A DNA stretch of 60,612 bases from positions 1-60,612 of the forward strand of contig CANLCJ010000026.1 in the NCBI GenBank assembly GCA_947489085.1, read 5' to 3'. The DNA is from an uncultured Flavobacteriaceae bacterium (GTDB lineage Bacteria; Bacteroidota; Bacteroidia; Flavobacteriales; Flavobacteriaceae). Below, in pieces: positions 8,508-18,148 of this stretch (the first letter of the stretch is position 1; every line of letters starts with the position of its first letter). The position numbers were made by a program, and so were the translations under genes. The notes under the pieces are model-generated. The model was not told the DNA's origin and ran no database searches. It saw only the letters and a program-made list of their open reading frames with translations.

Positions 8508-9527
8508 CTATTCTAAAACGGAATAATCGCCTATACTTATACTTGTAAATTCGCCATTGTATTTTACGTTGTTTCCAATCATAGCATTAACCAATTTTGC
8601 ATTTTTAATTTCCGAATTGGTTTGAATTAAACTATTCTCAATCGTAGCATTTTCAATAACTGTACCAGTTCCAACAGATACAAAAGGGCCAATGGTTGTG
8701 TTCTTTAAAATAACGTTTTCGCCAACAAAGCAGGGTTCTATAATTGTAGCGTTTTCTAGAGTTACAGAGTCTGCCACTAATTGCTCTTCTCCGTCTGCTT
8801 TTAAAAAGCCCAACATGCGTTGGTTGGTTTCTATAGTAATGTTTTTATTACCGCAATCCATCCACTCGTCTACAGTTCCTGTTTTAAAGATTTTACCGTC
8901 TGCCATCATGCGCTTAATACCGTCGTTAATTTGGTATTCGCCACCATTCATAACATTTTCGTCTAAGATCTCTTGTAATTTGCCTTTTAATACAGCCACA
9001 TCTTTAAAATAGTAAATACCGATTACAGCTTGATCGCTTACAAATGTTTCTGGCTTTTCTACGAGCTCTGTAATTTCGTTGTTAGCATTAAGTTGCACTA
9101 CACCATAGGCTTCTGGATTCTCTACTTGTTTGGTCCAAATTACGCTATCTGCAGTTGGGTCTAAATCGAACGCTGCTCTAATTAAGGTATCTGCATAGGC
9201 AATTACTGCTGGGCCGGACAAAGAGGGTTCTGCACACATAATGGCATGGCCTGTCCCCAGTGGTTTGTCCTGGCGGTAAATAGAGGCTTTAGCGCCTAAG
9301 CTTTTGGCTAATGCTTCTAAACTTCTAACTACGTCGTCTCCAAACCATGCTGGATCTCCTAAAACAAAGGCTATCTCTTCTACTGGTTGTTTTAAAACTT
9401 TAGTAATGTCTTTTACCAAACGGTGTACAATAGGCTGCCCTGCTACTGGTATTAATGGTTTTGGTACGGTTAAACTATGTGGACGTAATCGAGAACCTCG
9501 ACCCGCCATTGGTACTATTATTTTCAT
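8508..9527 (-). CDS. Sugar-1-phosphate nucleotidyltransferase
   Basis: The 339-residue enzyme has the nucleotidyltransferase core (IVPMAGRGSRLRPHSLTVPK, residues 3-22, the G-x-G-x-R...PK nucleotide-binding loop) and a C-terminal left-handed beta-helix (about 245-335, repeats such as ATIEPCFVGENVILKNTTIG). It transfers a nucleotide to a sugar 1-phosphate. The layout resembles long RmlA- or mannose-1-phosphate guanylyltransferase-type enzymes of Bacteroidota, and the exact nucleotide and sugar are uncertain. It heads a close-packed group with the ABM, TPR, DUF4292 and EnvC-like genes. A GC-rich hairpin lies just before its start. Confidence 0.85.
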   Translation of the reverse strand: MKIIVPMAGRGSRLRPHSLTVPKPLIPVAGQPIVHRLVKDITKVLKQPVEEIAFVLGDPAWFGDDVVRSLEALAKSLGAKASIYRQDKPLGTGHAIMCAEPSLSGPAVIAYADTLIRAAFDLDPTADSVIWTKQVENPEAYGVVQLNANNEITELVEKPETFVSDQAVIGIYYFKDVAVLKGKLQEILDENVMNGGEYQINDGIKRMMADGKIFKTGTVDEWMDCGNKNITIETNQRMLGFLKADGEEQLVADSVTLENATIIEPCFVGENVILKNTTIGPFVSVGTGTVIENATIENSLIQTNSEIKNAKLVNAMIGNNVKYNGEFTSISIGDYSVLE

Positions 9528-9534
9528 ATTTATG

Positions 9535-9548
9535 CCTGCGAGCGCAGG
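9535..9548. repeat. GC-rich perfect hairpin before the nucleotidyltransferase start
   Basis: CCTGCG-AG-CGCAGG is a perfect 6-bp stem with a 2-base gap, strikingly GC-rich in AT-rich surroundings. In the minus-strand transcript it would sit about 7 bases ahead of the ATG at 9527. On the plus strand a T-run follows. It may be a small dispersed palindrome or a translation control hairpin. Confidence 0.5.
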
Positions 9549-9874
9549 TGTTTTTTAGGTTATACGTTTATCTTCTAAAATTGTTAAAACTAAAAGTTTC
9601 GTTTTTTATATATCATCTCAATTAGGTTTTGTTTTCGATGAACTTTATTTTTCAAACGCTAATCTTTTTCTCTAGGCAAAGCTTTTAAACCTTTTTCAAA
9701 ATAAAATCAATTTATCGCAATTGTATTTAGCTGTAAATGATTTTTGGATAAAACTTTAGTTTATATTCTTTTATACTCTCTTCAATATTATTTGTAATTC
9801 CTATTTATGAAACGCTTTTCAGCGTATCTATCATAATTATAGAGATATCATTGTTTCGTATTATCAACGCCCAG
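9549..9874. other. Gene-free stretch between dut and the nucleotidyltransferase gene
   Basis: About 330 bp without an open frame of useful length on either strand. It probably holds the promoter for the minus-strand group starting at 9527, but no convincing -7/-33 pair was picked out. Confidence 0.4.
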
Positions 9875-9894
9875 ATTCTTGGCTTCGCAAGAAT
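9875..9894 (-). terminator. Stem-loop directly after dut
   Basis: ATTCTTG-gcttcg-CAAGAAT is a perfect 7-bp stem with a 6-base loop starting right after the dut stop codon. No T-run follows on the minus strand, so it is at best a weak terminator or an mRNA 3'-end stabiliser. Confidence 0.35.
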
Positions 9895-10329
9895 TTACTT
9901 TACCCCCGTACTCCCAAAACCGCCTTCGCCTCTATCTGTCGTCGATAGTTTGTTTACCTCTGCCCATTCGGCTCGTTCGTGTTTTGCAATAACCAGTTGT
10001 GCAATACGCTCTCCATTATTTATAATAAAATCTTCGTTAGAGAGGTTTACTAAAATAACGCCTATTTCGCCTCTATAGTCGGCATCTATAGTTCCTGGCG
10101 CGTTTAATACTGTAACTCCTTTTTTAGCGGCTAAACCACTTCTAGGGCGTACTTGTGCTTCTATACCCACTGGAAGTTCTATAAATAGGCCTGTCCCTAC
10201 AATACTACGTTCTAATGGTTTTAATGTGCGCGACTCTGATATGTTTGCTCTCAAATCCATACCTGCCGAGGCTATAGTCTCGTAATGTGGTAACTCGTGG
10301 TTGGACTTGTTTATTATTTTTATTTGCAT
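9895..10329 (-). CDS. dut: dUTP diphosphatase
   Basis: The enzyme hydrolyses dUTP to dUMP and diphosphate, keeping uracil out of DNA and feeding dTMP synthesis. At 144 residues it has the trimeric dUTPase length and all five family motifs in order: AGMDLRA (motif 1), [11 protein letters not shown] (2), [13 protein letters not shown] (3), NGERIAQLV (4) and [10 protein letters not shown] near the end (5, the phosphate-binding flap). It begins 1 base after the stop of the flippase gene, so the two are co-transcribed. Confidence 0.95.
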   Translation of the reverse strand: MQIKIINKSNHELPHYETIASAGMDLRANISESRTLKPLERSIVGTGLFIELPVGIEAQVRPRSGLAAKKGVTVLNAPGTIDADYRGEIGVILVNLSNEDFIINNGERIAQLVIAKHERAEWAEVNKLSTTDRGEGGFGSTGVK

Positions 10330-10330
10330 G

Positions 10331-11788
10331 TTAGCGTTTAAGTAATTTTTTTATTTCGTTTTTTTCCAGAATATATACTAGTATCAAAAATAATAAAACT
10401 ATGCTTGAGGCAACATAATAGTTCCCTCTAAAAATATCTATAAATGACACCAGGCTTAAAATAGATGTTAACATAAGGTATAGTATAATACGTTTTACAT
10501 TGTAAGGTACTTTATAATATTTTTTACCTATAATATAGGATACTATCATCATGCTTCCATATGCTGCCAAAGTAGCCCAAGCTGAGGCTATAAAACCAAT
10601 TAGAGGTATCATTATAATGTTAAATACTACAGTAATAGTAGCTCCAAAAATAGAAATGTACATTCCGTATAGTGTTCTATCGGTTAGTTTATACCATATA
10701 GAGAGGTTATTGTAAATCCCCAAACATAGGTTGGCTAATAGTATTATGGGTACAATTTTTAAAGCCTCGAAATACTCTTCTCTTCCTAATAAAATGCTAG
10801 CAAAAACATCGATATAACAAACTACTATTAGCATAAATAGAGCACCTAAAACTGTAAACCATTTTAAAATCGTGGCGTAATGGTATTTTGCGTTTTTTTC
10901 TTTTTGGTGATTGAAGAAAAATGGTTCTGCGCCTAAACGGAACGCCATTACGTATAACGACATAAAGACACCTAATTTGTAACATGCTGCGTAAATGCCC
11001 ATCTCCTTACCGCCTATTAAATCTCTTAAAAAGAGTTTATCCACGTTCTCGTTAGTAACGTATGCCAGACTACCAATCATAATTGGTATACCATAGTTAA
11101 GTAATCGTTTTAAGACTATTTTATCTATACCGCCCTTTATCTTGAAAATAACAGGTAACAGGAATATTAAAGTCATAAAACTTGCTGTTACATTTGCCAA
11201 GAATACATAGACGACTTGGGGTGTACCGTTTTCGTAAAAATAAAATGTCTTCGGGAGGTAGTTCTCCGATAAATAGCCTTTAGGTATCAGCCAGAGCATT
11301 AAAATATTTAGAATGGCAAAAACTAAAATATTAAGAACTCTTATTACGGTGAATTTAATGGGTTGGTTTGTAACGCGTAAGTAGGCATAGGGAATAACTA
11401 CAATGGTATCTAAAAACACAGTCCAAACTAGTATTTTTACATGAAGGACATCTTGAAAGCCGAATAATACTGTTATGTTTTGCGCATTATATAAACCTAT
11501 AGCAAGAAAAAGCAGAGTTGTAGTTAATAAGGCTATAAACGATGTAGAGATTACCTTGCCTTTTTCTTTCTCTTTGCTGAAAAATCTAAAAAAAGCGGTT
11601 TCTAAACCGTAAGTAAGCAATGCATTTAAATAAGCCGCATAAACGTAGTAGTCTGTATTTATAGCATACTTTTCGCTTCCAAATACACTTGTATGTAGCT
11701 TTACCAAACCAATGTTAATTGCTCTTGGTAGAATGGCTGCTATTCCATAGATAATAGTATCCTTAAAGAACTTTTTAAGTGTGTTCAA
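10331..11788 (-). CDS. Oligosaccharide flippase (Wzx/MATE-like)
   Basis: The 485-residue protein has about 12-14 transmembrane segments and the start typical of Bacteroidota polysaccharide exporters ([20 protein letters not shown]). Members move lipid-linked sugars across the inner membrane. The reading frame starts at TTG; no ATG fits nearby. It lies outside the large polysaccharide locus, upstream of dut and next to the end of the ATP synthase operon, so it may serve a core or housekeeping glycan. Its substrate is unknown. Confidence 0.8.
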   Translation of the reverse strand: MNTLKKFFKDTIIYGIAAILPRAINIGLVKLHTSVFGSEKYAINTDYYVYAAYLNALLTYGLETAFFRFFSKEKEKGKVISTSFIALLTTTLLFLAIGLYNAQNITVLFGFQDVLHVKILVWTVFLDTIVVIPYAYLRVTNQPIKFTVIRVLNILVFAILNILMLWLIPKGYLSENYLPKTFYFYENGTPQVVYVFLANVTASFMTLIFLLPVIFKIKGGIDKIVLKRLLNYGIPIMIGSLAYVTNENVDKLFLRDLIGGKEMGIYAACYKLGVFMSLYVMAFRLGAEPFFFNHQKEKNAKYHYATILKWFTVLGALFMLIVVCYIDVFASILLGREEYFEALKIVPIILLANLCLGIYNNLSIWYKLTDRTLYGMYISIFGATITVVFNIIMIPLIGFIASAWATLAAYGSMMIVSYIIGKKYYKVPYNVKRIILYLMLTSILSLVSFIDIFRGNYYVASSIVLLFLILVYILEKNEIKKLLKR

Positions 11789-11828
11789 AAAACTAGTAAT
11801 TTGTAATGTTAAAAATAGGCTTTTTAAA

Positions 11829-11857
11829 ACAAAAAAACCTAACTGTTAGAGTTAGGT
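11829..11857 (-). terminator. Rho-independent terminator of the ATP synthase operon
   Basis: On the minus strand, ACCTAAC-tctaaca-GTTAGGT forms a perfect 7-bp stem followed by a T-run (plus-strand A-run at 11829-11836). It lies about 55 bases after the atpG stop and ahead of the flippase gene. Confidence 0.85.
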
Positions 11858-11912
11858 CTTTGTTTGATTTTAATTATTGAAGCAATTTTCAATAATCAAT
11901 TTATGTTGTGTA

Positions 11913-12776
11913 CTAGTTATTTAAAGCTTCTGCTCCACCAACAATTTCTAAAATTTCGTTAGTAATAGCCGCTTGTCTGGCTTTATTGTACGTTAATTTA
12001 AGTTGATCTCTCAACTCTGTAGCGTTATCTGTTGCTTTGTGCATCGCCGTCATACGTGCGCCGTGCTCTGAAGCAAAAGAATCTCTAATGCCTTTGTACA
12101 ATTGTGTTTTTAATGACTTAGGGATTAACTCTTCTACGATCTCTTCTTTCGAAGGTTCGAAAATATAATCTACACTGTTATTAACATCGCCTCCTGTTAC
12201 AGGTACGATTGGTAAAAACTGTTCTGTCATTACGATTTGTGTTGCCGCATTTTTGAATTTGTTATACACAACTTCAATTTTATCGAACTCTCCTGCTACA
12301 AATCTATCCATTAAATCTTGAGCTATGGCTGCAACATTATCGAAAGTCAACGCATCGAAAACAGTGCTTTTATTCGCTACTATTTTATTGGTTTTCTTAA
12401 ACGCGTCGTTACCTTTTTTTCCAATAGTGAGATACGATACCTCTTTGTTAGCATACGTATTATCGGTTAAATGGTTTACTTGTTTGATAATATTAGAGTT
12501 AAATGCTCCTGCTAAACCTCTGTTAGAAGTAATAACAACGATCAATACTTTAGTAACGTCACGTTCTTCTGAAAATTTACCTCCAGAATTCTCGTCTAGA
12601 GTTGCACTTAAATTTTGTAGAAGCTCTGTTAACTTATCTGCATAAGGACGCATTGCTGTAATAGCATCTTGTGCCTTCTTTAATTTTGCAGCAGATACCA
12701 TTTTCATGGCACTAGTAATCTGCATCGTTGAAGATACCGATGATATTCTATTACGTATTTCTTTTAAATTTGCCAT
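11913..12776 (-). CDS. atpG: ATP synthase F1 gamma subunit
   Basis: Gamma is the central rotor shaft that couples proton flow through F0 to catalysis in the alpha/beta ring. The 287-residue length and both conserved ends are seen: N-terminal EIRNRISSVSSTMQITSAMK with the long coiled-coil helix, and C-terminal ELRDQLKLTYNKARQAAITN...EIVGGAEAL. It is the last gene of the operon, 73 bp after atpA, with a strong terminator downstream. atpD and atpC, which normally follow in other phyla, are absent here. Confidence 0.97.
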   Translation of the reverse strand: MANLKEIRNRISSVSSTMQITSAMKMVSAAKLKKAQDAITAMRPYADKLTELLQNLSATLDENSGGKFSEERDVTKVLIVVITSNRGLAGAFNSNIIKQVNHLTDNTYANKEVSYLTIGKKGNDAFKKTNKIVANKSTVFDALTFDNVAAIAQDLMDRFVAGEFDKIEVVYNKFKNAATQIVMTEQFLPIVPVTGGDVNNSVDYIFEPSKEEIVEELIPKSLKTQLYKGIRDSFASEHGARMTAMHKATDNATELRDQLKLTYNKARQAAITNEILEIVGGAEALNN

Positions 12777-12798
12777 AGTTCAAATTATGAATTATGAA

Positions 12799-12832
12799 TT
12801 AAGAGTTATGGATTAAAAATCAAAACTCTTAA
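12799..12832. repeat. Inverted repeat between atpA and atpG
   Basis: TTAAGAGTT (12799-12807) and AACTCTTAA (12824-12832) form a 9-bp stem, and GGATTAA / TTAATCC gives an alternative pairing. Short direct repeats of AATTATG lie beside it (12783-12798). It lacks a T-run and sits inside an operon, so it is more likely a dispersed palindrome or mRNA processing site than a terminator. Confidence 0.5.
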
Positions 12833-12849
12833 TCCACAACTCTAAACTT

Positions 12850-14430
12850 TTATTGTTTGTATTTTGAAGATAAATCCTTAGCTACAGTCAATAACGTATC
12901 TGTTACTTCGTCTGTTAGCTTACCTGATTTTAAAGTATCTAAAACACCTCTATGTTTTGCATTTAAGAACTCTATAAAATCTTTTTCAAATTCTTTTACC
13001 TTATTTACAGGTACATCTTTTAATAAGTTTTTAGAACCTGCATAGATAATTGCAACTTGATCTTCTACTGTAAAAGGATCGTTTTGCGCTTGCTTTAAAA
13101 TTTCAACGTTACGCTTTCCTTTTTCAATTACGTTAAGTGTTACTGCATCTAAATCTGATCCAAATTTAGCAAATGCTTCTAACTCACGAAACTGTGCTTG
13201 ATCTAGTTTTAATGTACCTGATACTTTCTTCATCGATTTAATCTGTGCGTTACCACCAACACGAGATACAGAAATACCTACGTTAATTGCTGGACGTACA
13301 CCAGAGTTAAATAAATCGCCATCTAAGAAGATTTGCCCATCTGTAATCGAAATTACGTTTGTTGGGATATAAGCAGATACATCTCCTGCTTGTGTTTCGA
13401 TAATTGGTAATGCTGTTAAAGAACCACCACCTTTTACAATTGGTTTTAAGGAATCTGGCAAGTCGTTCATGTCCTTAGCAATATCGTCATCGTTGATTAC
13501 CTTAGCAGAGCGCTCTAATAAACGCGAGTGTAAATAAAATACATCTCCTGGGTAGGCCTCGCGTCCTGGTGGACGACGTAATAATAAGGATACCTCACGG
13601 TAAGCTACGGCTTGTTTTGACAAATCATCGTAAATGATTAATGCTGGGCGTCCCGTATCTCTAAAATACTCTCCTATTGCAGCACCTGCCATTGGGGCGT
13701 ATACTTGCATTGGTGCAGGATCTGATGCATTTGCAGCTACAATAGTTGTATATGCTAATGCGCCTTTTTCTTCTAGTACTTTGGCAATGTTTGCTACTGT
13801 AGATGCTTTTTGACCCACAGCTACATATATACAGTATACAGGCTCACCTGCATCGTAAAATTCTTTTTGATTTAAGATGGTATCGATACAAACTGTTGTT
13901 TTACCAGTTTGGCGGTCTCCAATAACCAACTCACGTTGGCCTCGACCTACAGGAATCATGGCATCGATAGACTTAATACCTGTTTGTAATGGCTCCGTTA
14001 CAGGCTCACGGTAAATAACTCCTGGCGCTTTACGCTCTAAAGGCATCTGGTAGGTTTCTCCAGAAATAGGCCCTTTACCATCAATAGGGTTTCCTAAGGT
14101 ATCTACAACACGTCCTACTATCCCCTCTCCTACATTTATAGAAGCGATACGTCCTGTACGTTTTACAGTAGAGCCTTCTCTTACACCTGATGAACCACCT
14201 AGCAATACGATACCAACGTTATCTTCTTCAAGGTTAAGTACAATACCTTCTAAGCCGCCATCGAATTCTACTAACTCACCGTATTGTGCGTTAGACAATC
14301 CGTAAGCACGTACAATACCATCTCCAACAGTAAGTACTGTTCCTACTTCATCCAATGAAGCTGAGGCTTCAAAACCCTCAAGTTGTTGTTTTAAGATCGC
14401 TGATACTTCAGCTGGTTTTACTTCTGCCAT
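12850..14430 (-). CDS. atpA: ATP synthase F1 alpha subunit
   Basis: Alpha forms the F1 hexamer with beta and holds the non-catalytic nucleotide sites and part of the catalytic ones. The 526-residue protein carries the Walker A loop GDRQTGKTT (about 170-178), the alpha signature [14 protein letters not shown], and the [15 protein letters not shown] segment. The N-terminal beta barrel and C-terminal helical bundle are full length. It lies 42 bp after atpH, the gap containing a small palindrome, and 73 bp before atpG. Confidence 0.98.
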   Translation of the reverse strand: MAEVKPAEVSAILKQQLEGFEASASLDEVGTVLTVGDGIVRAYGLSNAQYGELVEFDGGLEGIVLNLEEDNVGIVLLGGSSGVREGSTVKRTGRIASINVGEGIVGRVVDTLGNPIDGKGPISGETYQMPLERKAPGVIYREPVTEPLQTGIKSIDAMIPVGRGQRELVIGDRQTGKTTVCIDTILNQKEFYDAGEPVYCIYVAVGQKASTVANIAKVLEEKGALAYTTIVAANASDPAPMQVYAPMAGAAIGEYFRDTGRPALIIYDDLSKQAVAYREVSLLLRRPPGREAYPGDVFYLHSRLLERSAKVINDDDIAKDMNDLPDSLKPIVKGGGSLTALPIIETQAGDVSAYIPTNVISITDGQIFLDGDLFNSGVRPAINVGISVSRVGGNAQIKSMKKVSGTLKLDQAQFRELEAFAKFGSDLDAVTLNVIEKGKRNVEILKQAQNDPFTVEDQVAIIYAGSKNLLKDVPVNKVKEFEKDFIEFLNAKHRGVLDTLKSGKLTDEVTDTLLTVAKDLSSKYKQ

Positions 14431-14452
14431 AATTGTTAATTTTGAATTCAGT

Positions 14453-14468
14453 ATTCAGAATTCTGAAT
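14453..14468. repeat. Perfect 16-bp palindrome between atpH and atpA
   Basis: ATTCAGAATTCTGAAT is a perfect palindrome in the short gap between atpA and atpH, preceded by further ATTCAG repeats (14444-14458). Like the repeat between atpA and atpG, it lies within the operon. Confidence 0.55.
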
Positions 14469-14472
14469 TATT

Positions 14473-15009
14473 TTAATTTAATGTAAATTCTCTTTTCAAT
14501 TTATTTAATTTGTTAGAAATACTAGCATCGAACTGCTTATCTCCAACGCGTAATATAAAGCCTCCCAAAATGGTTTCATCTACAATACTTTCTAAATCTA
14601 CTTCTTTGTTGGTTAAGGCTTTAACTTTAGCAAGCACTTTGGCTTCTAAATCTTTTGTTAATGGTACAGCTGTAGTAACTTGAGCAGCTTCTTTACCGTT
14701 ATGGGCATCGAACAATGCATTGTACTTTAATGCTATTGCATTTAAAAGACTAACTCTTTTATTAGCTATTAACACATCAAAAAGTCCTGTACTAATGGAA
14801 TCTAATTTAGGGAAAATAGCTAGTAAGGCTGCTTTTTTAGCCTCTGCTTTTACAACAGAGTTACTAAGCACATTAGCTAAGTCTTCGCTTTGTGCAATGG
14901 TACTTGCAATACCCTTCATATCTTCGTTAACCGCCTCTGCTTTGTTTTGAGAAAGGGCTAAACTTAATACTGCTTTTGCATATCGTATTGCTGCTCTTGT
15001 TCCGGCCAT
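14473..15009 (-). CDS. atpH: ATP synthase F1 delta subunit
   Basis: Delta fixes the peripheral stalk (b subunits) to the top of F1. The 178-residue protein matches in length and in its ends: N-terminal RAAIRYAKAVLSLALSQNKA helices and C-terminal ILGGFILRVGDKQFDASISN, the conserved OSCP/delta signature. It lies between atpF (51 bp upstream) and atpA. Confidence 0.95.
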   Translation of the reverse strand: MAGTRAAIRYAKAVLSLALSQNKAEAVNEDMKGIASTIAQSEDLANVLSNSVVKAEAKKAALLAIFPKLDSISTGLFDVLIANKRVSLLNAIALKYNALFDAHNGKEAAQVTTAVPLTKDLEAKVLAKVKALTNKEVDLESIVDETILGGFILRVGDKQFDASISNKLNKLKREFTLN

Positions 15010-15060
15010 ATCTTTTACTTAAACCATTTCTAAAAGAAACAGTTTTTGAGTTTTAAGTTA

Positions 15061-15561
15061 TTAGTTTAATGTAGCTTCACCTAATAAAGATGATACTAAT
15101 TGTTCTTGCTTGTCTTTGTTGGATAATTCTTGACGCACTACTTTTTCAGCAATATCTATAGATAAGCTTGCTACTTGAGATTTTAAATCTGCTATAGCTG
15201 CTTTCTTTTCCGTTTCTATACTTGCTTGGGCTTGCTGCATTAGCTTTTCAGATTCTTCTTTAGCTTCTGTCTTAGCATCTTCAATCATCTTTGTCTTGAT
15301 TTCACGAGCTTCTTTTAACATGGCTTCTCGTTCTGTTCGTGCTTCCTGTAATAACTTTTGGTTGCTGGCTTGAAGGTTCTCCATTTCTCGTTTTGCGTTC
15401 TCTGCAGATTTTAACGCATCTTCAATACCTGTTTCTCTTTCATCTAAGGCATTAAGTATTGGTTTCCAAGCAAATTTTCTCATTAATAAAATTAATATTA
15501 ATAAGATAACGGCTTGCATTACAAACAAACCTACCGAAAAATCATTTAATAACGTTTCCAT
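15061..15561 (-). CDS. atpF: ATP synthase F0 b subunit
   Basis: Subunit b forms the peripheral stalk. The 166-residue protein has one N-terminal membrane helix (about 10-28) with the usual RKFAWKPI motif after it, then a long charged helical stalk rich in E, K and A, and a short C-terminal end (EQLVSSLLGEATLN) that meets delta. It lies between atpE and atpH in the operon. A single b gene is present, so the stalk is a homodimer. Confidence 0.95.
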   Translation of the reverse strand: METLLNDFSVGLFVMQAVILLILILLMRKFAWKPILNALDERETGIEDALKSAENAKREMENLQASNQKLLQEARTEREAMLKEAREIKTKMIEDAKTEAKEESEKLMQQAQASIETEKKAAIADLKSQVASLSIDIAEKVVRQELSNKDKQEQLVSSLLGEATLN

Positions 15562-15664
15562 ACTATTCTATAGATTACTTAACTTTTTTTGTTTAATTTT
15601 TTTAGAAAACAGCTTCTGTAGCCAACCGCTACAGAATGCTGCTTAATTTGTTTTTAGGAAATTC

Positions 15665-15874
<210 letters not shown>

Positions 15875-15902
15875 TTATAAATATTAATTAAACAAATTCT
15901 TA

Positions 15903-17015
15903 TTAATGATGGTCATGTTCTTCAACAGCCATTCCTATAAATAACGATGATAACATCGTAAAAATAAATGCTTGTAAAAAGGCTACTAGTATTTCTATAA
16001 CCGATATAAACAAAGCTAATACTAAAGACATTCCTGTTGATCCTACTGGACCGAATGCCTCTTTTAGCGTAATCATTAATGCTATTAAGCTCATCACTAC
16101 AAAGTGCCCTGCTGTCATGTTTGCAAACAAACGCACTAATAAAGAGAACGGCTTAATTAGCACAAAACCTATAAGTTCTATTACTGCTAATATTGGACGT
16201 AATACTACTGGTACGCCTGGCATCCATAACGTATGTGCCCAGAAATCTTTACTTCCGCTAAACAAATATATTATTACTGTAAAAATAGCTAAACATGCTG
16301 TTACTGCTATTTGCCCTGTTACGTTAAAACCAAGTGGTGTTAATCCCAACAGATTCAATATCCAGATAAAGAAAAATACGGTTAACAAAAAGCCCATAAA
16401 CTTTCTGTATTTTTTCTCTCCTATATTTGGTCGCGCTATATCGTCTCTCACATAAATAACTAATGGCTCTAATACACGACCAAAACCAGTTGGTATTTTT
16501 TTGCCTTTCTTATAACCTCTAGCTAATGCTGTAAAACCTAATAACATTAGGAGTCCTGCTAGTAGCATTCCAAAAACACTTTTAGTAATAGAAAAATCTA
16601 AAACCTTGTGTGCATTTGTTGGATGATGATGGGCATCGAAATTTACAGTTGTGGCACCCGCATCTAATTCATAAATCTTACTGTGTACTTTTGTAAGCTT
16701 TACATCTCCTTTTTCGACAACAATATGACCAGCATCGTCATGATGAAATGCTGAAGACATAAATGTTTTTAAACCTTTGCTTGTCCAAACGATTACTGGT
16801 AATGGGAAGCCATAATGTTTACCCGAAGCATTGTCTGAAAATAAATGAAAATCGTGAGCGTCCTTTAAGTGGTGTCCTATATACTCCTTTATTTCCTTTG
16901 GAGTATCTATAGTGTTTCCTTTGTCATGGTGACCTTCGTCTCCAGCAAAGCTTTTAAAAGAAACTAAAGCTAGTACTAAAACAGCTATAAACGTGATAGA
17001 TTTTTTTGCAATCAT
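15903..17015 (-). CDS. atpB: ATP synthase F0 a subunit with His-rich leader
   Basis: Subunit a forms the ion half-channels against the c ring. I start at ATG 17015, preceded by AAGGATAT and followed by a signal-like MIAKKSITFIAVLVLALVSF; an in-frame ATG 41 codons upstream gives an unlikely extension. A long periplasmic N-terminal region follows (about 25-145) with HH, HHDDAGH and HHHPTNAH clusters, then the usual membrane helices with the essential Arg in FSLLVRLFANMTAGHF. The leader is a Bacteroidota trait; its role is unknown. The product is 370 residues. Confidence 0.95.
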   Translation of the reverse strand: MIAKKSITFIAVLVLALVSFKSFAGDEGHHDKGNTIDTPKEIKEYIGHHLKDAHDFHLFSDNASGKHYGFPLPVIVWTSKGLKTFMSSAFHHDDAGHIVVEKGDVKLTKVHSKIYELDAGATTVNFDAHHHPTNAHKVLDFSITKSVFGMLLAGLLMLLGFTALARGYKKGKKIPTGFGRVLEPLVIYVRDDIARPNIGEKKYRKFMGFLLTVFFFIWILNLLGLTPLGFNVTGQIAVTACLAIFTVIIYLFSGSKDFWAHTLWMPGVPVVLRPILAVIELIGFVLIKPFSLLVRLFANMTAGHFVVMSLIALMITLKEAFGPVGSTGMSLVLALFISVIEILVAFLQAFIFTMLSSLFIGMAVEEHDHH

Positions 17016-17153
17016 TATATCCTTACTAAGTAATGAATTTGTGCTTTCTAAAATTTGTGCAAATGTACACAATAAATCAAAACTGCAAACTTTCTTTGCG
17101 GTAGTTTTTTTAGTTAAAATCGAATAGTTTTTATTCATCGATATTATTTGTAA

Positions 17154-17525
17154 CTATTTGCTGTTTAACAAATTCGCTACAGCTATAGCTTCTGCTGCTA
17201 AAAACAGAAATAAAGGCACTACCAAACTTATACGCTCTACTTGTAACAAATCTGCTTTCGAGAACACGTCTTGTTGAAAAATTAACACAAAAGCGCCTAT
17301 TTTTAAACACATCATCATTAAATAAGCGTAGCCTGCTTGATTGGGTAATTTGCTAAACACAACTTCTACAACACCATAAACCAAAATGGCTCCTAAAACA
17401 AAAAACAAGTAGATATTAAGTAATGAAAAGCCTAAACTTTGAGATAGTATTGTACTGTGTATACTAAAACTTAATGCAAATAGCAGCAATAGTGCTGCTA
17501 TTATAATGCTAATTCGTTTTATCAT
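17154..17525 (-). CDS. Small membrane protein between atpZ and atpB (DUF6168-like)
   Basis: The 123-residue protein is almost entirely hydrophobic, with four predicted membrane helices (about 5-27, 35-57, 68-88, 98-119). Its place between AtpZ and AtpB, and the 17-bp overlap with atpZ, match a small protein conserved at this spot in Flavobacteriia. It takes the position that AtpI occupies in other phyla and could help c-ring assembly or magnesium or calcium supply, but that is inferred from position only. Confidence 0.65.
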   Translation of the reverse strand: MIKRISIIIAALLLLFALSFSIHSTILSQSLGFSLLNIYLFFVLGAILVYGVVEVVFSKLPNQAGYAYLMMMCLKIGAFVLIFQQDVFSKADLLQVERISLVVPLFLFLAAEAIAVANLLNSK

Positions 17526-17760
17526 TATTATCCTTATTTGTTAGATTTAGCACTTGCCGTATTACAGTAAAAATGGCTAAAAATATCGCTAAAAGAGACA
17601 CTATTTTGTAATAGAGTTGTTGTTCGTTCGGGTATTTTACATCTAGCCATTTACCTAATTCGCTGCCTAGATAAATGGTTAATCCCATTTGTAGACCTAT
17701 AGACGTAAAGCGCAAAAAGGGATTAAGCCGTTTTTCCGGTTTGTTGTTTTTTTGTGCCAC
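17509..17760 (-). CDS. AtpZ/AtpI family ATP synthase accessory protein
   Basis: The 83-residue protein has two membrane helices (about 20-38 and 50-70) with the glycine-rich first helix FTSIGLQMGLTIYLGSELGK followed by WLD, the hallmark of AtpZ/AtpI-like proteins. The frame opens at GTG, inside the end of the bactofilin gene (38-bp overlap), and overlaps the next gene by 17 bp. Family members assist ATP synthase assembly or ion supply. Confidence 0.75.
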   Translation of the reverse strand: MAQKNNKPEKRLNPFLRFTSIGLQMGLTIYLGSELGKWLDVKYPNEQQLYYKIVSLLAIFLAIFTVIRQVLNLTNKDNNDKTN

Positions 17761-18136
17761 CTCCTAATGATTTTACAGAATCTTTCATAGTACAGGTTAC
17801 ATTAAATGTTGCGCCTGGCTCTACCGCTAATTTTCCAACAATAACTTCGCCTTCTATATGTGCAGAAGATTTTAGTGTTAAAGTACCAGATAACGATAAC
17901 TTGCCCGAAAATTTACCTTCAAAATAGGCATCTGTACCTTCTATCGTGCCTTGAATAAAACCTTCTTTTCCTACTACAAGTTTCCCTGTGGTTTTTATAT
18001 TGCCTTCTATAGTACCGTCGATTCTAAAATCGCCTTCGCTGTTAAAGTCTCCTGTTATTTTTGTGCCTTGTGCAATGATATTTTGGCTAGTCTTGTTATC
18101 TATCATCTGTTTTTCTTTTTTGTTATCGGAAAACAT
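17723..18136 (-). CDS. Bactofilin (polymer-forming cytoskeletal protein)
   Basis: The 137-residue protein has the bactofilin core: a series of short beta-helix turns (about 30-115; TKITGDFNSEGDFRIDGTIE, then GNIKTTGKLVVGKEGFIQG) flanked by disordered ends. Bactofilins self-assemble into membrane-linked filaments that place cell-wall or envelope enzymes. The gene begins 12 bp after the sprE-like gene and overlaps atpZ, so it belongs to the transcript entering the ATP synthase genes. Confidence 0.9.
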   Translation of the reverse strand: MFSDNKKEKQMIDNKTSQNIIAQGTKITGDFNSEGDFRIDGTIEGNIKTTGKLVVGKEGFIQGTIEGTDAYFEGKFSGKLSLSGTLTLKSSAHIEGEVIVGKLAVEPGATFNVTCTMKDSVKSLGGGTKKQQTGKTA

Positions 18137-18148
18137 AACATTTATGGT

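Noticed and set aside
17016-17138. Upstream extension of AtpB by 41 codons
   Set aside because: It puts a polar stretch ahead of a clean signal peptide, and ATG 17015 has AAGGATAT before it.
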